The translations under genes were made by a program, and so were the position numbers. Shown here piece by piece: positions 49,019 to 59,401 of a stretch of DNA of 64,000 bases. Numbering within the stretch: the first letter of the stretch is position 1; each line of letters opens with the position of its first letter. Source of the stretch: Marinobacter denitrificans (GTDB lineage Bacteria; Pseudomonadota; Gammaproteobacteria; Pseudomonadales; Oleiphilaceae); contig NZ_VMHN01000001.1 in assembly GCF_008795955.1 (NCBI RefSeq), positions 248,001-312,000 of the forward strand, in the 5' to 3' direction. A model generated the notes under the pieces. That model saw only the letters and a program-made list of their open reading frames with translations, did not search any database and was not told where the DNA came from.

Positions 49019-50101
49019 CTATGCCGATTCGCGTGTGGCATCGTAGAACATGTGGCGGGTCTGCTCGTATTCGACGGCCTCCGCGATGGCTTCCTCCGCC
49101 TCCTCTTCCGAGCAAGCCTGCTCACGCACTTCGGGACGGATACCCAGGCGGTTGAACAACTCGCGATCGGCATCGGCTTCCGGGTTAGCAGTGGTCAGCA
49201 GTTTTTCGCCGTAGAAAATCGAGTTGGCGCCGGCCAGAAAACACAGGGACTGCATCTGCTCATTCATGTTCTCCCGACCGGCCGACAACCGCACATGGGA
49301 GGCCGGCATCATGATGCGGGCGACCGCGATGGTGCGAATGAAATCGAACGGGTCCAGGTCTTCCACATCTTCCATTGGCGTACCCGGCACCTTCACCAGC
49401 ATGTTTACCGGCACGCTCTCGGGATGATGGGGCAGGTTTGCCAACTGAACCAGCAAACCTACACGATCGTCCGGGTCTTCGCCCATGCCCACAATGCCGC
49501 CGCAGCAGACTTTCATGCCGGCGTTACGAACATTCTCAAGGGTATCCAGCCGATCCTGGTAGGTGCGGGTGGTGATGATGTGGCTGTAGTACTTCTCGGA
49601 CGTATCCAGGTTGTGGTTGTAATAATCCAGCCCGGCACTTGCCAACTCGTCGGCCTGCTCCTGCTGCAACATGCCCAGGGTCATACAGGTTTCCAGGCCC
49701 AGGGATTTCACCTGCCGCACCATGTCCACCACGTAGCCCATGTCCTTTTTAGAAGGGCTGCGCCAGGCTGCCCCCATGCAGAAACGGGAAGCGCCCTTCG
49801 CTTTGGCCGCCTTTGCTTCGGCAACCACCTTTTCAATTTCCAGCAACTTTTCCTTTTCCAGGCCAGTGTTGTAGTGGCCGCTCTGGGGGCAGTACTTGCA
49901 GTCCTCCGGGCAGGCGCCGGTCTTGATGGACAGCAGTGTGCTGATCTGCACCTCGTTGGGATCGAAATGTTCACGATGAACGCTCTGGGCACGGAACATC
50001 AGGTCGTTGAATGGCAGGTCGAACAGTGCACGTGCTTCCTGCATGGTCCAGTCGTGACGGGTTCCAATAGAAGGTGCCGCAGAGGGTGTGGTGGCAGTCA
50101 T
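49019..50101 (-). CDS. bioB: Biotin synthase BioB
   Basis: Radical-SAM enzyme inserting sulfur into dethiobiotin. The 360 residues have the [4Fe-4S] motif [14 protein letters not shown] (about 60-73), [10 protein letters not shown], the auxiliary cluster cysteines and RLSAGRENM (about 265). AGGA lies 8 bases before the ATG. First gene of the bio operon, with a promoter and BirA-like operator directly upstream, divergent from comF. Confidence 0.97.
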   Translation of the reverse strand: MTATTPSAAPSIGTRHDWTMQEARALFDLPFNDLMFRAQSVHREHFDPNEVQISTLLSIKTGACPEDCKYCPQSGHYNTGLEKEKLLEIEKVVAEAKAAKAKGASRFCMGAAWRSPSKKDMGYVVDMVRQVKSLGLETCMTLGMLQQEQADELASAGLDYYNHNLDTSEKYYSHIITTRTYQDRLDTLENVRNAGMKVCCGGIVGMGEDPDDRVGLLVQLANLPHHPESVPVNMLVKVPGTPMEDVEDLDPFDFIRTIAVARIMMPASHVRLSAGRENMNEQMQSLCFLAGANSIFYGEKLLTTANPEADADRELFNRLGIRPEVREQACSEEEAEEAIAEAVEYEQTRHMFYDATRESA

Positions 50102-50141
50102 GATTCAGTCCTGTTAACTTTACCGGGATTCTGGTTTACGG

Positions 50142-50930
50142 ATGAAACAGATGATAAAGGGACTGAGATCGCTGTCAACCTTGTTAACACCAAAGGTTAA
50201 CAGCAGAGAATGGATTCACGACTCGGTGCGGAAGATCCGCAGCCCTCTGCCTTCCGGCGGTGGTCAGTGTGTCGCCTGTCTGGCGCCTGATGCCCTCTAC
50301 GGGTTGTGTACGCCCTGCCGCCAGGACTTGCCTGCCAACCACTGGCATTGCCGCTGCTGCGCCCTTCCCCTGGCATTCGCCGGAAACGAAACGCTTTGCG
50401 GCCAATGTTTGCAGAATTTACCGCCGTTCACGCGGGTGATTGCGCCCTGGCGCTATCGTTACCCGGTCGACGGTATGATCCAGCGCTACAAATATAACGG
50501 CCAGCGTGCATTCGCACGGCCGCTGATTCACGACTTCGCAACCCAACTGGTGGGGATGCTGCAAACCATTCCCGAGCAGCGCCCGGATTTGCTGATAGCC
50601 AGCCCGATGCACCCGGCCCGGCGCCGCAAGCGGGGATTCAACCAGGCCGCAGACATTGCCGAACAACTCAGTAGACGCACAGGTATACCCTGGACTACCG
50701 ATCTCGTTATCCGAAATCGTCGAACCCGACCCCAACGAGGCCTGAACCGGGAAGAACGGCTGGCCAACCTGCGGGGGATCTATCAGGTGGGTCGTACTCC
50801 GCCAGCAAGGCTCGCCATTATTGACGATGTCGTGACCACCGGGGCCACTGCGCGGAGCCTTACTGAAGCACTTCTTGAAGCTGGCGCGGCGGAGGTTCAG
50901 ATCTGGGCACTGGCAAGAACACCGGGGTAA
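50142..50930 (+). CDS. comF: ComF family phosphoribosyltransferase-like protein
   Basis: ComF/GntX family protein, linked to DNA uptake or intermediate nucleotide use. The N-terminal zinc-finger-like cysteines are CVACLAPDALYGLCTPC and CRCCALPLAF...CGQCLQ (about 43-90). The C-terminal phosphoribosyltransferase site is LAIIDDVVTTGATARS (about 222-237). The listed start (262 residues) places the bio promoter and BirA operator inside the coding region. An in-frame GTG at 50226 would give 234 residues, begin close to the first cysteines as is usual, and clear the operator. That start is perhaps the true one. Confidence 0.87.
   Translation: MKQMIKGLRSLSTLLTPKVNSREWIHDSVRKIRSPLPSGGGQCVACLAPDALYGLCTPCRQDLPANHWHCRCCALPLAFAGNETLCGQCLQNLPPFTRVIAPWRYRYPVDGMIQRYKYNGQRAFARPLIHDFATQLVGMLQTIPEQRPDLLIASPMHPARRRKRGFNQAADIAEQLSRRTGIPWTTDLVIRNRRTRPQRGLNREERLANLRGIYQVGRTPPARLAIIDDVVTTGATARSLTEALLEAGAAEVQIWALARTPG
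50151..50178 (-). promoter_or_regulatory. Sigma-70 promoter of the bioBFHCD operon
   Basis: On the minus strand, -35 TTGACA (50173-50178), a 16-base spacer and -10 TATCAT (50151-50156), about 50 bases before the bioB ATG. The -35 lies inside the BirA-like operator. Confidence 0.65.
50172..50203. promoter_or_regulatory. BirA-like biotin operator
   Basis: CTGTCAACC and GGTTAACAG, half-sites with 8 of 9 complementary positions, separated by 14 bases. This matches the proteobacterial BirA pattern TTGTAAACC-N14/15-GGTTTACAA (from memory). It covers the bioB -35. A bioholo-BirA bound here would shut off bio transcription when biotin is ample (inference). Confidence 0.7.
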
Positions 50931-50941
50931 CCAGGAAAGGG

Positions 50942-52042
50942 TCAGTCCCCCAGCTTTTGGGCTACCTCCTCGGCAATCGCCAGACACGCGGTCAAGCCCG
51001 GGGACTCAATACCAAACAGGTGGACCAGCCCCGGAATACCATGGTCTACCTCGCCATCAATTCGAAAATCCGCAAACCCGCCATCGGGCCCCGCCAGTTT
51101 GGGTCGGATCCCGGCATAAGCAGGTTGCAGACGGGTTTCATCCAGCGCTGGCCACCACTGACGGATACTGTTGGCAAACGATCGCGCTCGGCCAGGGTCC
51201 ACCGAAAAGTCAACCTGCTCTATCCATTCCACATCCGGCCCGAAACGCCCCTGGCCAGCCAGATCCAGTGTCAGGTGAACACCCAGGCCGCCCGGCTCGG
51301 GCACCGGATAGATCAGCGAACTGAACGGGTGTCGACCGGAATAACTGAAATAAACACCCCGGGCAAGCCACTGTTGCGGCACAAGTGCCTCTGGCATCCC
51401 CTTCCAGGCAGACGCCAGAGCAACCGCGCCCAGGCCAGCTGCATTTACCACACGCCGGGCAACCAGCTCGCAAGGCGACTGCCCCCCTATCCGCAGGCGA
51501 TGCTGGTCGCCGATGGTGGTGACACCTTCCACCGGCGCATGACAGACAAGCTGGCCACCACAGTCCTCAATATCCCCCAAAAACGCGAGCATCACCCCAT
51601 GACTATTCACCACACCGGTTTCCGGGGAAAACAGCGCCTCATCGGCAATCACCTCCGGCAGCCTCGATTGCAGTGCGCCTTGCCCCACGCTTTGCAGCCA
51701 CACCCCATTGCGCTCAGCCTGCCGGGCTATCGAAACGAGCTTCTCCTGTTGCTCCGGGCCTCGGGCCACGATCCACTTACCGGTTTTCCGATGGTCAATC
51801 TGTCGCTGCTGACAGTAATCGTATAGCAGTTGCCGGCCACGAATGCACAACTTCGCCTTGCCGGAGCCCTCCGGATAGTAGATACCGGCATGGATAACTT
51901 CACTGTTACGGGAGGACAACCCCTCTCCGAAACGTGCATTGCCGTCCAGAACCAATACCTCGCTACCCTGCATGGCGAGATGCCGGGCCACGGCAAGGCC
52001 GACAATACCCGCACCGACCACGACCGTATCTACCTGAAGCAT
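50942..52042 (-). CDS. FAD-dependent oxidoreductase, LhgO/L2HGDH-like
   Basis: 366 residues. A Rossmann FAD motif VVVGAGIVGLAVARHL opens the protein (about 7-22), followed by SRNSEVIHAGIYYP (about 46-59), a hallmark of the L-2-hydroxyglutarate dehydrogenase group of the DadA/DAO superfamily. The end GIESPGLTACLAIAEEVA is the second FAD-contact region. It probably oxidises a small 2-hydroxy acid and passes electrons to the quinone pool (inference). The start at 52042 is chosen for AGGG just upstream and the immediate Rossmann motif. Convergent with comF. Confidence 0.85.
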   Translation of the reverse strand: MLQVDTVVVGAGIVGLAVARHLAMQGSEVLVLDGNARFGEGLSSRNSEVIHAGIYYPEGSGKAKLCIRGRQLLYDYCQQRQIDHRKTGKWIVARGPEQQEKLVSIARQAERNGVWLQSVGQGALQSRLPEVIADEALFSPETGVVNSHGVMLAFLGDIEDCGGQLVCHAPVEGVTTIGDQHRLRIGGQSPCELVARRVVNAAGLGAVALASAWKGMPEALVPQQWLARGVYFSYSGRHPFSSLIYPVPEPGGLGVHLTLDLAGQGRFGPDVEWIEQVDFSVDPGRARSFANSIRQWWPALDETRLQPAYAGIRPKLAGPDGGFADFRIDGEVDHGIPGLVHLFGIESPGLTACLAIAEEVAQKLGD

Positions 52043-52169
52043 TTCCCTGTCTGTCACCAAAGTTCGAATTACCCTCGCCTGTCTGTGGGAGTTTGCCGGA
52101 ATCGCATTACGATCATGGCCCTGAAACGTTATACTTGCCCCAGAAAACAAGTGCACGGAGCAGGAAGCG

Positions 52170-52592
52170 ATGTCTGACAGGAAGCAGTTTATAATTGTAA
52201 TGATGGTCGCGGCCATATTTGTTGGCTGGCTTGGCTGGCGTGGTTTTGAGGTAATCAGCCTCAATCAGGATCTGAAAGCGGACACTATGGTGGCCAACTA
52301 TCCCTATCAACACCGGGTATTGAGGGTGGAGGGGAGCACCGCCATTATGAGCTCCCTTCGCTCACACAAAACATCGACCCACGAAGCACTGAGCACCATT
52401 TTCCCGAGTATGCGCAACCTGAGCGACAACCACCGGGACTGGCAACGTGCAGAACGTGAATTGGCCCAGGTCCAGGCCAGGGCCGGCGATATTGTCCTCA
52501 ATGCTTCAGGCGTGGACCGCGTTCGCTGGGAACTGGACGAAAACTGGTACCACCTTGCATCAATGCAGGCCCAACAAAGTTCGAGACGCTAA
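52170..52592 (+). CDS. Membrane-anchored hypothetical protein
   Basis: 140 residues with one N-terminal membrane segment (about 7-26, IIVMMVAAIFVGWLGWRG) and a predicted periplasmic or cytoplasmic tail of about 110 residues rich in charged helices. No family recognised. Its stop is 9 bases before srkA on the same strand, so the pair is probably cotranscribed; divergent from the LhgO-like gene. Confidence 0.7.
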   Translation: MSDRKQFIIVMMVAAIFVGWLGWRGFEVISLNQDLKADTMVANYPYQHRVLRVEGSTAIMSSLRSHKTSTHEALSTIFPSMRNLSDNHRDWQRAERELAQVQARAGDIVLNASGVDRVRWELDENWYHLASMQAQQSSRR

Positions 52593-52601
52593 AATTTATT
52601 T

Positions 52602-53603
52602 ATGACCGAGATCTCCAGCCATCCATACGATGCCCTTAAACCGGACAAGATTCTTGATGCCATGGAGAACGCAGGGTTCATCGTTAATGGCCGGCTGTTT
52701 GCCCTTAACAGCTATGAAAACCGCGTTTATCAGATCGGCATTGAAGACCAGCCCCCCGTAATAACCAAGTTTTACCGTCCGGGGCGCTGGAGTGAAGCGC
52801 AGATCCGCGAAGAACACGAATTTACCGCGCAACTGCTGGCCGCCGACATTCCGGTGGTCGCGCCAATGGTCATGCCCTCCGGGGACACCCTGGGGCGCTG
52901 TGATGACTTCCTGTTCGCCGTTTTTCCGCAGAGGGGCGGCCAGGCGCCGGATACCAGTGTAGCTGACACGCTCTACCGGCTTGGACAATGGCTGGGCCAG
53001 CTTCACAACATCGGTGATACGGCCAGCTTCAGCCATCGCCCCGTGATGTCCGTGCTCTCAGGCATTGAGGAGAACAACCGTTTCCTTACCGACAATTGCT
53101 GGGTACCGGATGACCTTCGCCCCGCCTGGGATTCACTGATTCCCGACCTGGTGGACCATTGCGCCCGGCGGATCGACGATGCCGGCGAAGTGCACTCCCT
53201 GAGACTGCACGGCGACTGCCACGGCGGCAACATCCTCTGTCGTGAGGAGCAGATGCTGTTTGTCGACCTGGATGACTGCCGCACCGGGCCAGCCATCCAG
53301 GACCTCTGGCTGCTGCTGAACGGAGACGACATTGAACGGGGCCAGCAGTTTGGCGAACTGCTTGAAGGCTATGAAATGTTCCGGGACTTCAACCGCCGGG
53401 AACGCCATCTTATTGAACCTCTGCGATGCTACCGCCAGATTTCTCACTGCACCTGGCTGGCCAAGCGCTGGGACGACCCCGCCTTCCCGCGATTCTTCCC
53501 ATGGTTTGCCCAGCCCCGTTTCTGGTCCGACCAGATCCTGTCCCTGCGTGAACAGCTCGCGGCACTGCAAGCCCCTTCCATTAATGTTCCCGGCCAGTAT
53601 TGA
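52602..53603 (+). CDS. srkA: Stress response kinase SrkA (YihE)
   Basis: Eukaryotic-like serine/threonine kinase of the aminoglycoside-phosphotransferase fold; in E. coli it counters stress-induced cell death. The 333 residues carry ENRVYQIGIED (about 29-39, ATP loop), the catalytic loop LHGDCHGGNILC (about 203-214) and the metal-binding VDLDDCRTGP (about 222). It is followed by a small unknown gene and then cmoAB. Confidence 0.94.
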   Translation: MTEISSHPYDALKPDKILDAMENAGFIVNGRLFALNSYENRVYQIGIEDQPPVITKFYRPGRWSEAQIREEHEFTAQLLAADIPVVAPMVMPSGDTLGRCDDFLFAVFPQRGGQAPDTSVADTLYRLGQWLGQLHNIGDTASFSHRPVMSVLSGIEENNRFLTDNCWVPDDLRPAWDSLIPDLVDHCARRIDDAGEVHSLRLHGDCHGGNILCREEQMLFVDLDDCRTGPAIQDLWLLLNGDDIERGQQFGELLEGYEMFRDFNRRERHLIEPLRCYRQISHCTWLAKRWDDPAFPRFFPWFAQPRFWSDQILSLREQLAALQAPSINVPGQY

Positions 53604-53635
53604 GGCCGGACAACCGAAAGACCGGAGACTTCCCG

Positions 53636-54004
53636 ATGAGCCAGAGTGAGGCCAGATTCACAGTACGCAGCCTGATTGCGACAGCCATTGGCACCATGAT
53701 CGCAACCGTTCTCGTACTGGAGGCAAGCGGCAAGATTGATCACTCCGACAACAAGGATCACGTGCCGGTTGGTGAATTCGAGGCAGTTCACATCACGCCG
53801 GATGAAGAATTCCGCATGTCGCCCAAGTCGTCTGAGCTTCACGCTGTCTGTGAACAGGGTTATCTGGCCATCGCTGCTGATGTTGACCCCGATTTCCGCG
53901 GCGTTCTGGTGGATTACAAGAACCGGGGTGTCCGCTGTAGCCGGGGCCCTGCCGCGGACCCGAGCCAGCCAGGGGAAAAGCAGGAGCCGGTGGGTGATGA
54001 GTGA
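53636..54004 (+). CDS. Hypothetical protein with N-terminal membrane segment
   Basis: 122 residues. A hydrophobic segment near residues 8-24 (FTVRSLIATAIGTMIATVLVL) could anchor it, followed by about 90 polar residues with a single cysteine pair separated by about 40 residues (AVCEQG and VRCSRG). No family recognised. The start at 53636 has GGAGA about 10 bases upstream. Its stop overlaps the cmoA ATG by 8 bases, so it is expressed with cmoAB. Confidence 0.65.
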   Translation: MSQSEARFTVRSLIATAIGTMIATVLVLEASGKIDHSDNKDHVPVGEFEAVHITPDEEFRMSPKSSELHAVCEQGYLAIAADVDPDFRGVLVDYKNRGVRCSRGPAADPSQPGEKQEPVGDE

Positions 54005-54752
54005 CAGTAACAGAAAGCCTGGGCAGGCACTGGACCGGCTGTTTGCCAGCGAACGTGAAACAGAAGATTTCCGTTTCGATGCCTCCGTAGCGAGGGTTTT
54101 CCCGGACATGATTCGCCGCTCCGTGCCCGGCTACACCACTATCATCCCGATGATCGAAGTCATTACCGAGCAATACGCCCGCCCTGGGAGCCACTGCTAC
54201 GACCTCGGGTGTTCCCTGGGGGCCTCCACCCTGGCGATGCGACACGGCATTGGCGACCGGGACTGCATCCTGACGGGCGTGGATAACTCCGCCGCCATGA
54301 TCGAACGCTGCGAGCACTACATCGCCCTGGATGACCATCCGCTGCCCGTCTCCCTGCGCTGCGAAGATATTCTGGACACTTTTATCGAGCAAACTTCGGT
54401 CACCACCCTGAACTTCACCCTGCAGTTCGTGGCGCCGGAAAGGCGCGGAGAACTGATGAAACGTATTGCTGAGGCCACTCTGCCCGGAGGTGCGCTTATC
54501 CTCTCCGAAAAAATCCGTTTTGAATCCGAAGCGGAACAGGCAATACAGACGCAACTTCACCACGAGTTCAAGCGAGCCAACGGCTATTCCGACCTGGAGA
54601 TCAGCCAGAAGCGATCGGCTCTCGAGCAGGTTCTGATTCCCGAAACTCTGGCAGAACATCGTCAACGCCTGATAATAGCGGGCTTTGATAGGGTGCTGGT
54701 CTGGTATCAGTGCTTCAATTTTGTGTCCATGCTCGCCATCAAATCGCCCTGA
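53997..54752 (+). CDS. cmoA: Carboxy-S-adenosyl-L-methionine synthase CmoA
   Basis: Converts SAM and prephenate to carboxy-SAM for the cmo5U34 wobble modification. 251 residues with the SAM-binding motif CYDLGCSLGASTLA (about 63-76), RSVPGYTTIIPMI (about 42-54) and the late WYQCFNFVSMLA ending, all CmoA hallmarks. The frame is open upstream, but the ATG at 53997 starts the family region and overlaps the preceding stop. Paired with cmoB 11 bases downstream. Confidence 0.95.
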   Translation: MSDSNRKPGQALDRLFASERETEDFRFDASVARVFPDMIRRSVPGYTTIIPMIEVITEQYARPGSHCYDLGCSLGASTLAMRHGIGDRDCILTGVDNSAAMIERCEHYIALDDHPLPVSLRCEDILDTFIEQTSVTTLNFTLQFVAPERRGELMKRIAEATLPGGALILSEKIRFESEAEQAIQTQLHHEFKRANGYSDLEISQKRSALEQVLIPETLAEHRQRLIIAGFDRVLVWYQCFNFVSMLAIKSP

Positions 54753-54763
54753 ACGGAGCCTTC

Positions 54764-55759
54764 ATGACGACTTTCGACTGGCAGGGGTGTTTTGCCCCCT
54801 TGTTTGATGACCTCGACAGCCGTGGGTTCGGCCACTGGCGCTCCCTGCTACAGCAGCAACTTCACAAACGCTTTGATGAAAACCCTCACGGTGATATCGC
54901 ACGTTGGATGCATGCGCTGGCGACCTTGCCCGATATCTCTTCGGTGACAGCGGATCTCAACCGGTCGGCCATCACTCTGAGCACCGAGCAGCCACTCCCG
55001 GCAGAGGCGGCAGCACACCTTGAAAAAGGGCTTCGGGGACTGATGCCATGGCGCAAGGGGCCCTTTGAGTTCTTTGGCACCTACATTGATACCGAGTGGC
55101 GTTCAGACTGGAAATGGGATCGCGTCTCCCCCTACCTGTCGGACCTTCGTGGTCGCCAGATACTGGATGTCGGTTGTGGTTCTGGCTACCACTGCTGGCG
55201 GATGCTGGGAGAAGGTGCTGGACGGGTCATCGGCATTGATCCCGGGCTCCTGTTCCTGTTCCAGTTCCTGAGCGTCAAACGCTACATCGGAACCGAACAG
55301 CGCGTCGACCTGCTGCCGGTGCGTATGGAAGACCTGCCAGAGAAACTGGAGGCTTTCGACACCACCTTTTCGATGGGGGTGCTCTACCATCGCCGATCCC
55401 CACTGGACCACCTTCTGGAGCTTAAGGACTCACTCCGCCCGGGTGGCGAACTGGTGTTGGAGACACTGATTACAGATGGGCCGGAAGGACACAGCCTGAT
55501 GCCGGAGGACCGCTACGGTCAGATGCGGAATGTATGGTTCCTGCCCAGTTGCGATACGCTGCTGCGATGGCTGGACCGGACCGGTTTTCGCAACGCCCGC
55601 GTGGTGGACGTCACCGAAACCACCACCGAAGAGCAGCGCACTACAGACTGGATGCGCTTCCAGTCGCTGCAGGACTTTCTGGACCCGGACGATCCCACCA
55701 GAACTGTCGAAGGCTATCCGGGCCCCAAAAGAGCGACGGTTATCGCGGATAAGCCCTGA
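54764..55759 (+). CDS. cmoB: tRNA U34 carboxymethyltransferase CmoB
   Basis: Transfers the carboxymethyl group of carboxy-SAM to ho5U34. 331 residues: the N-terminal region includes GPFEFFGTYIDTEWRSDWKW (about 101-120), the SAM motif is ILDVGCGSGYHCWRM (about 133-147), and MGVLYHRRSPLDHL (about 203) follows. The start at 54764 begins MTTFDWQGCFAPLFD, typical of the family. Convergent with purA. Confidence 0.95.
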   Translation: MTTFDWQGCFAPLFDDLDSRGFGHWRSLLQQQLHKRFDENPHGDIARWMHALATLPDISSVTADLNRSAITLSTEQPLPAEAAAHLEKGLRGLMPWRKGPFEFFGTYIDTEWRSDWKWDRVSPYLSDLRGRQILDVGCGSGYHCWRMLGEGAGRVIGIDPGLLFLFQFLSVKRYIGTEQRVDLLPVRMEDLPEKLEAFDTTFSMGVLYHRRSPLDHLLELKDSLRPGGELVLETLITDGPEGHSLMPEDRYGQMRNVWFLPSCDTLLRWLDRTGFRNARVVDVTETTTEEQRTTDWMRFQSLQDFLDPDDPTRTVEGYPGPKRATVIADKP

Positions 55760-55783
55760 AGGCGGCCGCGACAACCTGCCGAT

Positions 55784-57088
<1,305 letters not shown>

Positions 57089-57161
57089 TCAGTGCGGCTT
57101 CGCCGGTCGACGGAGTACCCGCAGTTTTACCTGTAAATGAGTGGCTCAGTACCCGTTGGTA

Positions 57162-58343
57162 TCAGCCCAGCTGCTCTACGACCCATTGGCCGTCACGCTT
57201 TACCAGAATCCGGTCGCAATTACGGGAGCGCGGATCAACGCCTTCGTCCTCTGGCATAGCCCTGACAACGACTTCTGTCATCCGTAATCCGGATATGACA
57301 CCGTCCAGAGTGGGGTCCTGCTCCGCTGGCGCCCAGACGGCCCTGCCCACTGACCGTGTACGCTGGCCCAGCGACACCAGGGCACGGATATCCAGGCTGA
57401 ACCCGGTGGCCGGACGCGCCCGACCAAAATCACTACCGATGGAATCGTAACGCCCACCTTTGGCAACCGCATCGCCATGGCCGGGTACGTAGGCAGCAAA
57501 GACCAGGCCCGTGTGGTAGTTGTACCCACGAAGCTCACAAAAATCGAAGCCGAAGCTCACTTCCGGATAGTTTCCCGCCAGCATTTCCGCCACCCGTTCC
57601 AACTGCTCCAGGGCCTGAATCAGCGGCTTCGGCGCACCCTCAAGAATGCGTCTGGCTTCGGCCAGCGCTTCCCGGCCACCACTGACCCGCGCCAGCTCCC
57701 TGAGCATGCTCCCGGCAGAACCCGGTTCGCAATCACCCAGCAGTTCATCCAGCTCAGGCACAGACTTCCTGGTCATGGCATCAAAGATGGCCGCGCCGGT
57801 ATCGCGGTCGAACCCGGCCTCACCTACCAGAGTTTCGTAGATGGTCACATGGGCCAGGTCCAGATGGATCCGCGGCAGACCGGACACTCGCAGTGTTTCC
57901 AGCATCAGGCTGATCACTTCCATGTCCGCCGATTCGGAACCACTGCCAAACAGTTCGCACCCGGCCTGAATGGGCGTGCGCCCAGTCAGCATATGGCGTG
58001 GGCGGGTGTGAAGTACATGGCCGGCGTAACACAGCCGAGTAATACCCTCCTGGCCAAGCGTGTGGGCATCAATCCTGGCTGCCTGGGGGGTCATGTCTGC
58101 CCTGAGACCCATCATTCGGCCGGTTAGCTGGTCCGTCAGCTTGAAGGTCTGGAGTTCCAGGTCATGGCCGGTGCCAGTAAAAAGTGACTCCAGGTATTCA
58201 ATCAATGGCGGGATAACCAGCTGGTAACCCCAGTGCTGGCAGGTATCCATTACATCCCGGCGCAGGGATTCGATCTGTCCAGCCAGTGGCGGAAGAATAT
58301 CTTCGACGCCATCCGGCAGCAGCCAGCGATCAGATACTGTCAT
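57162..58343 (-). CDS. hisZ: ATP phosphoribosyltransferase regulatory subunit HisZ
   Basis: HisRS-like protein without aminoacylation activity that pairs with the short HisG to start histidine synthesis. 393 residues of class II synthetase fold: motif 2-like region MGLRADMTPQAARI (about 72-85), and the late GGRYDSIG segment. The C-terminal anticodon domain of true HisRS is absent. Its position after hflKC is typical of gammaproteobacteria with short HisG. Confidence 0.94.
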   Translation of the reverse strand: MTVSDRWLLPDGVEDILPPLAGQIESLRRDVMDTCQHWGYQLVIPPLIEYLESLFTGTGHDLELQTFKLTDQLTGRMMGLRADMTPQAARIDAHTLGQEGITRLCYAGHVLHTRPRHMLTGRTPIQAGCELFGSGSESADMEVISLMLETLRVSGLPRIHLDLAHVTIYETLVGEAGFDRDTGAAIFDAMTRKSVPELDELLGDCEPGSAGSMLRELARVSGGREALAEARRILEGAPKPLIQALEQLERVAEMLAGNYPEVSFGFDFCELRGYNYHTGLVFAAYVPGHGDAVAKGGRYDSIGSDFGRARPATGFSLDIRALVSLGQRTRSVGRAVWAPAEQDPTLDGVISGLRMTEVVVRAMPEDEGVDPRSRNCDRILVKRDGQWVVEQLG

Positions 58344-58470
58344 GAGATTCGGTTGTCCGTTCTGCCCCGGAGGAAAAAGCCCCGGGAGTACACAGGATTT
58401 AGGGCGATGTTCGGCGCAAGAATAAAAACCCGAACCAAAACCGGCAGAATTTTACACTGTTGGCAGGCAC

Positions 58471-58503
58471 AAAAAAACCGGAATACCGAGGTATTCCGGT
58501 TTT
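58471..58503 (-). terminator. Terminator after hflKC
   Basis: AAAACCGGAATACC pairs with GGTATTCCGGTTTT around a very short loop. On the minus strand seven T follow. It starts 20 bases after the hflC stop, separating hflKC from hisZ-purA. Confidence 0.88.
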
Positions 58504-58522
58504 GTCATCACCGTGGCATCGT

Positions 58523-59401
58523 TCAGCGGCTTCCCTGGGGGTCCTTCAGGAACCTGAGGAATTCACTGTCGGTGTCTATCACCATGATGTCAGCTTCGTT
58601 GGCAAACGTATTCTGATAGGCTTCCAGGCTGCGATAGAAGCTATAGAACTCGCTGTCCGAGCCGTAGGCGTCAGCGTAGATACGCGCTGCCTCGGCGTCA
58701 CCTTCACCACGCATCTCTTCCGCGTTGGCGAACGCCTCTGCCAGTATCACCGTCCGTTGACGATCCGCATCGGCACGAATACCTTCAGCGAGTTCGCGAC
58801 CGCGGGAGCGGAATTCCTGCGCCAGCTTCTCACGCTCGGTGGCCATGCGCCGATAGACGTTCTGGCTCACCTGCCCCGGGAACTCGATTGCCTTGACGCG
58901 GATATCCACCACTTCAATCCCGAACTCTTTCTGTGAGGTTTCATTCACACGGTCCCGCAGAGTATGCATCAGTTCGTCACGCTGGCCAGAAACCACTTCG
59001 ACCATGGTCCGCACGCCGAATTCATCACGAAGGCCGTTATCCACCCGGGACAACAGGAGCTCGGAGGCGCGATACTCATCGCCACCGGTAGCCCGATAGA
59101 ACTGGTCCACATCCCGGATTTTCCAGGCGATGTAAGAGTCCACGTCCAATGGCTTCTTCTCGATGGTCAGGTACTGACGCGACGGCAAATCCGTTGTCAG
59201 CAACCGGATATCAAACTGCCGCACCTGGTCGATGACCGGTACCTTGAAGTGAAGGCCTGCCTGAATATCTGTTTCAATCAATTCACCAAATCGAAGCAGT
59301 ACCCCACGATGGGTTTCCGGAATGATGTACACGCTGGACAGCACTATCAGTACCACGATCAGGGCGCCTGCAAGGCCCACAATGCTTTTGGGTCCCATCA
59401 T
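58523..59401 (-). CDS. hflC: HflC, protease-modulator SPFH protein
   Basis: Inner-membrane partner of HflK; together they form cages around FtsH. 292 residues: one N-terminal membrane segment (about 6-26, SIVGLAGALIVVLIVLSSVYI), then the SPFH/band 7 domain (about 28-220) and a helical region ending in DTDSEFLRFLKDPQG, the HflC hallmark. The ATG shares one base with the hflK stop (TAATG), with GGAGG 8 bases upstream. Confidence 0.96.
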   Translation of the reverse strand: MMGPKSIVGLAGALIVVLIVLSSVYIIPETHRGVLLRFGELIETDIQAGLHFKVPVIDQVRQFDIRLLTTDLPSRQYLTIEKKPLDVDSYIAWKIRDVDQFYRATGGDEYRASELLLSRVDNGLRDEFGVRTMVEVVSGQRDELMHTLRDRVNETSQKEFGIEVVDIRVKAIEFPGQVSQNVYRRMATEREKLAQEFRSRGRELAEGIRADADRQRTVILAEAFANAEEMRGEGDAEAARIYADAYGSDSEFYSFYRSLEAYQNTFANEADIMVIDTDSEFLRFLKDPQGSR

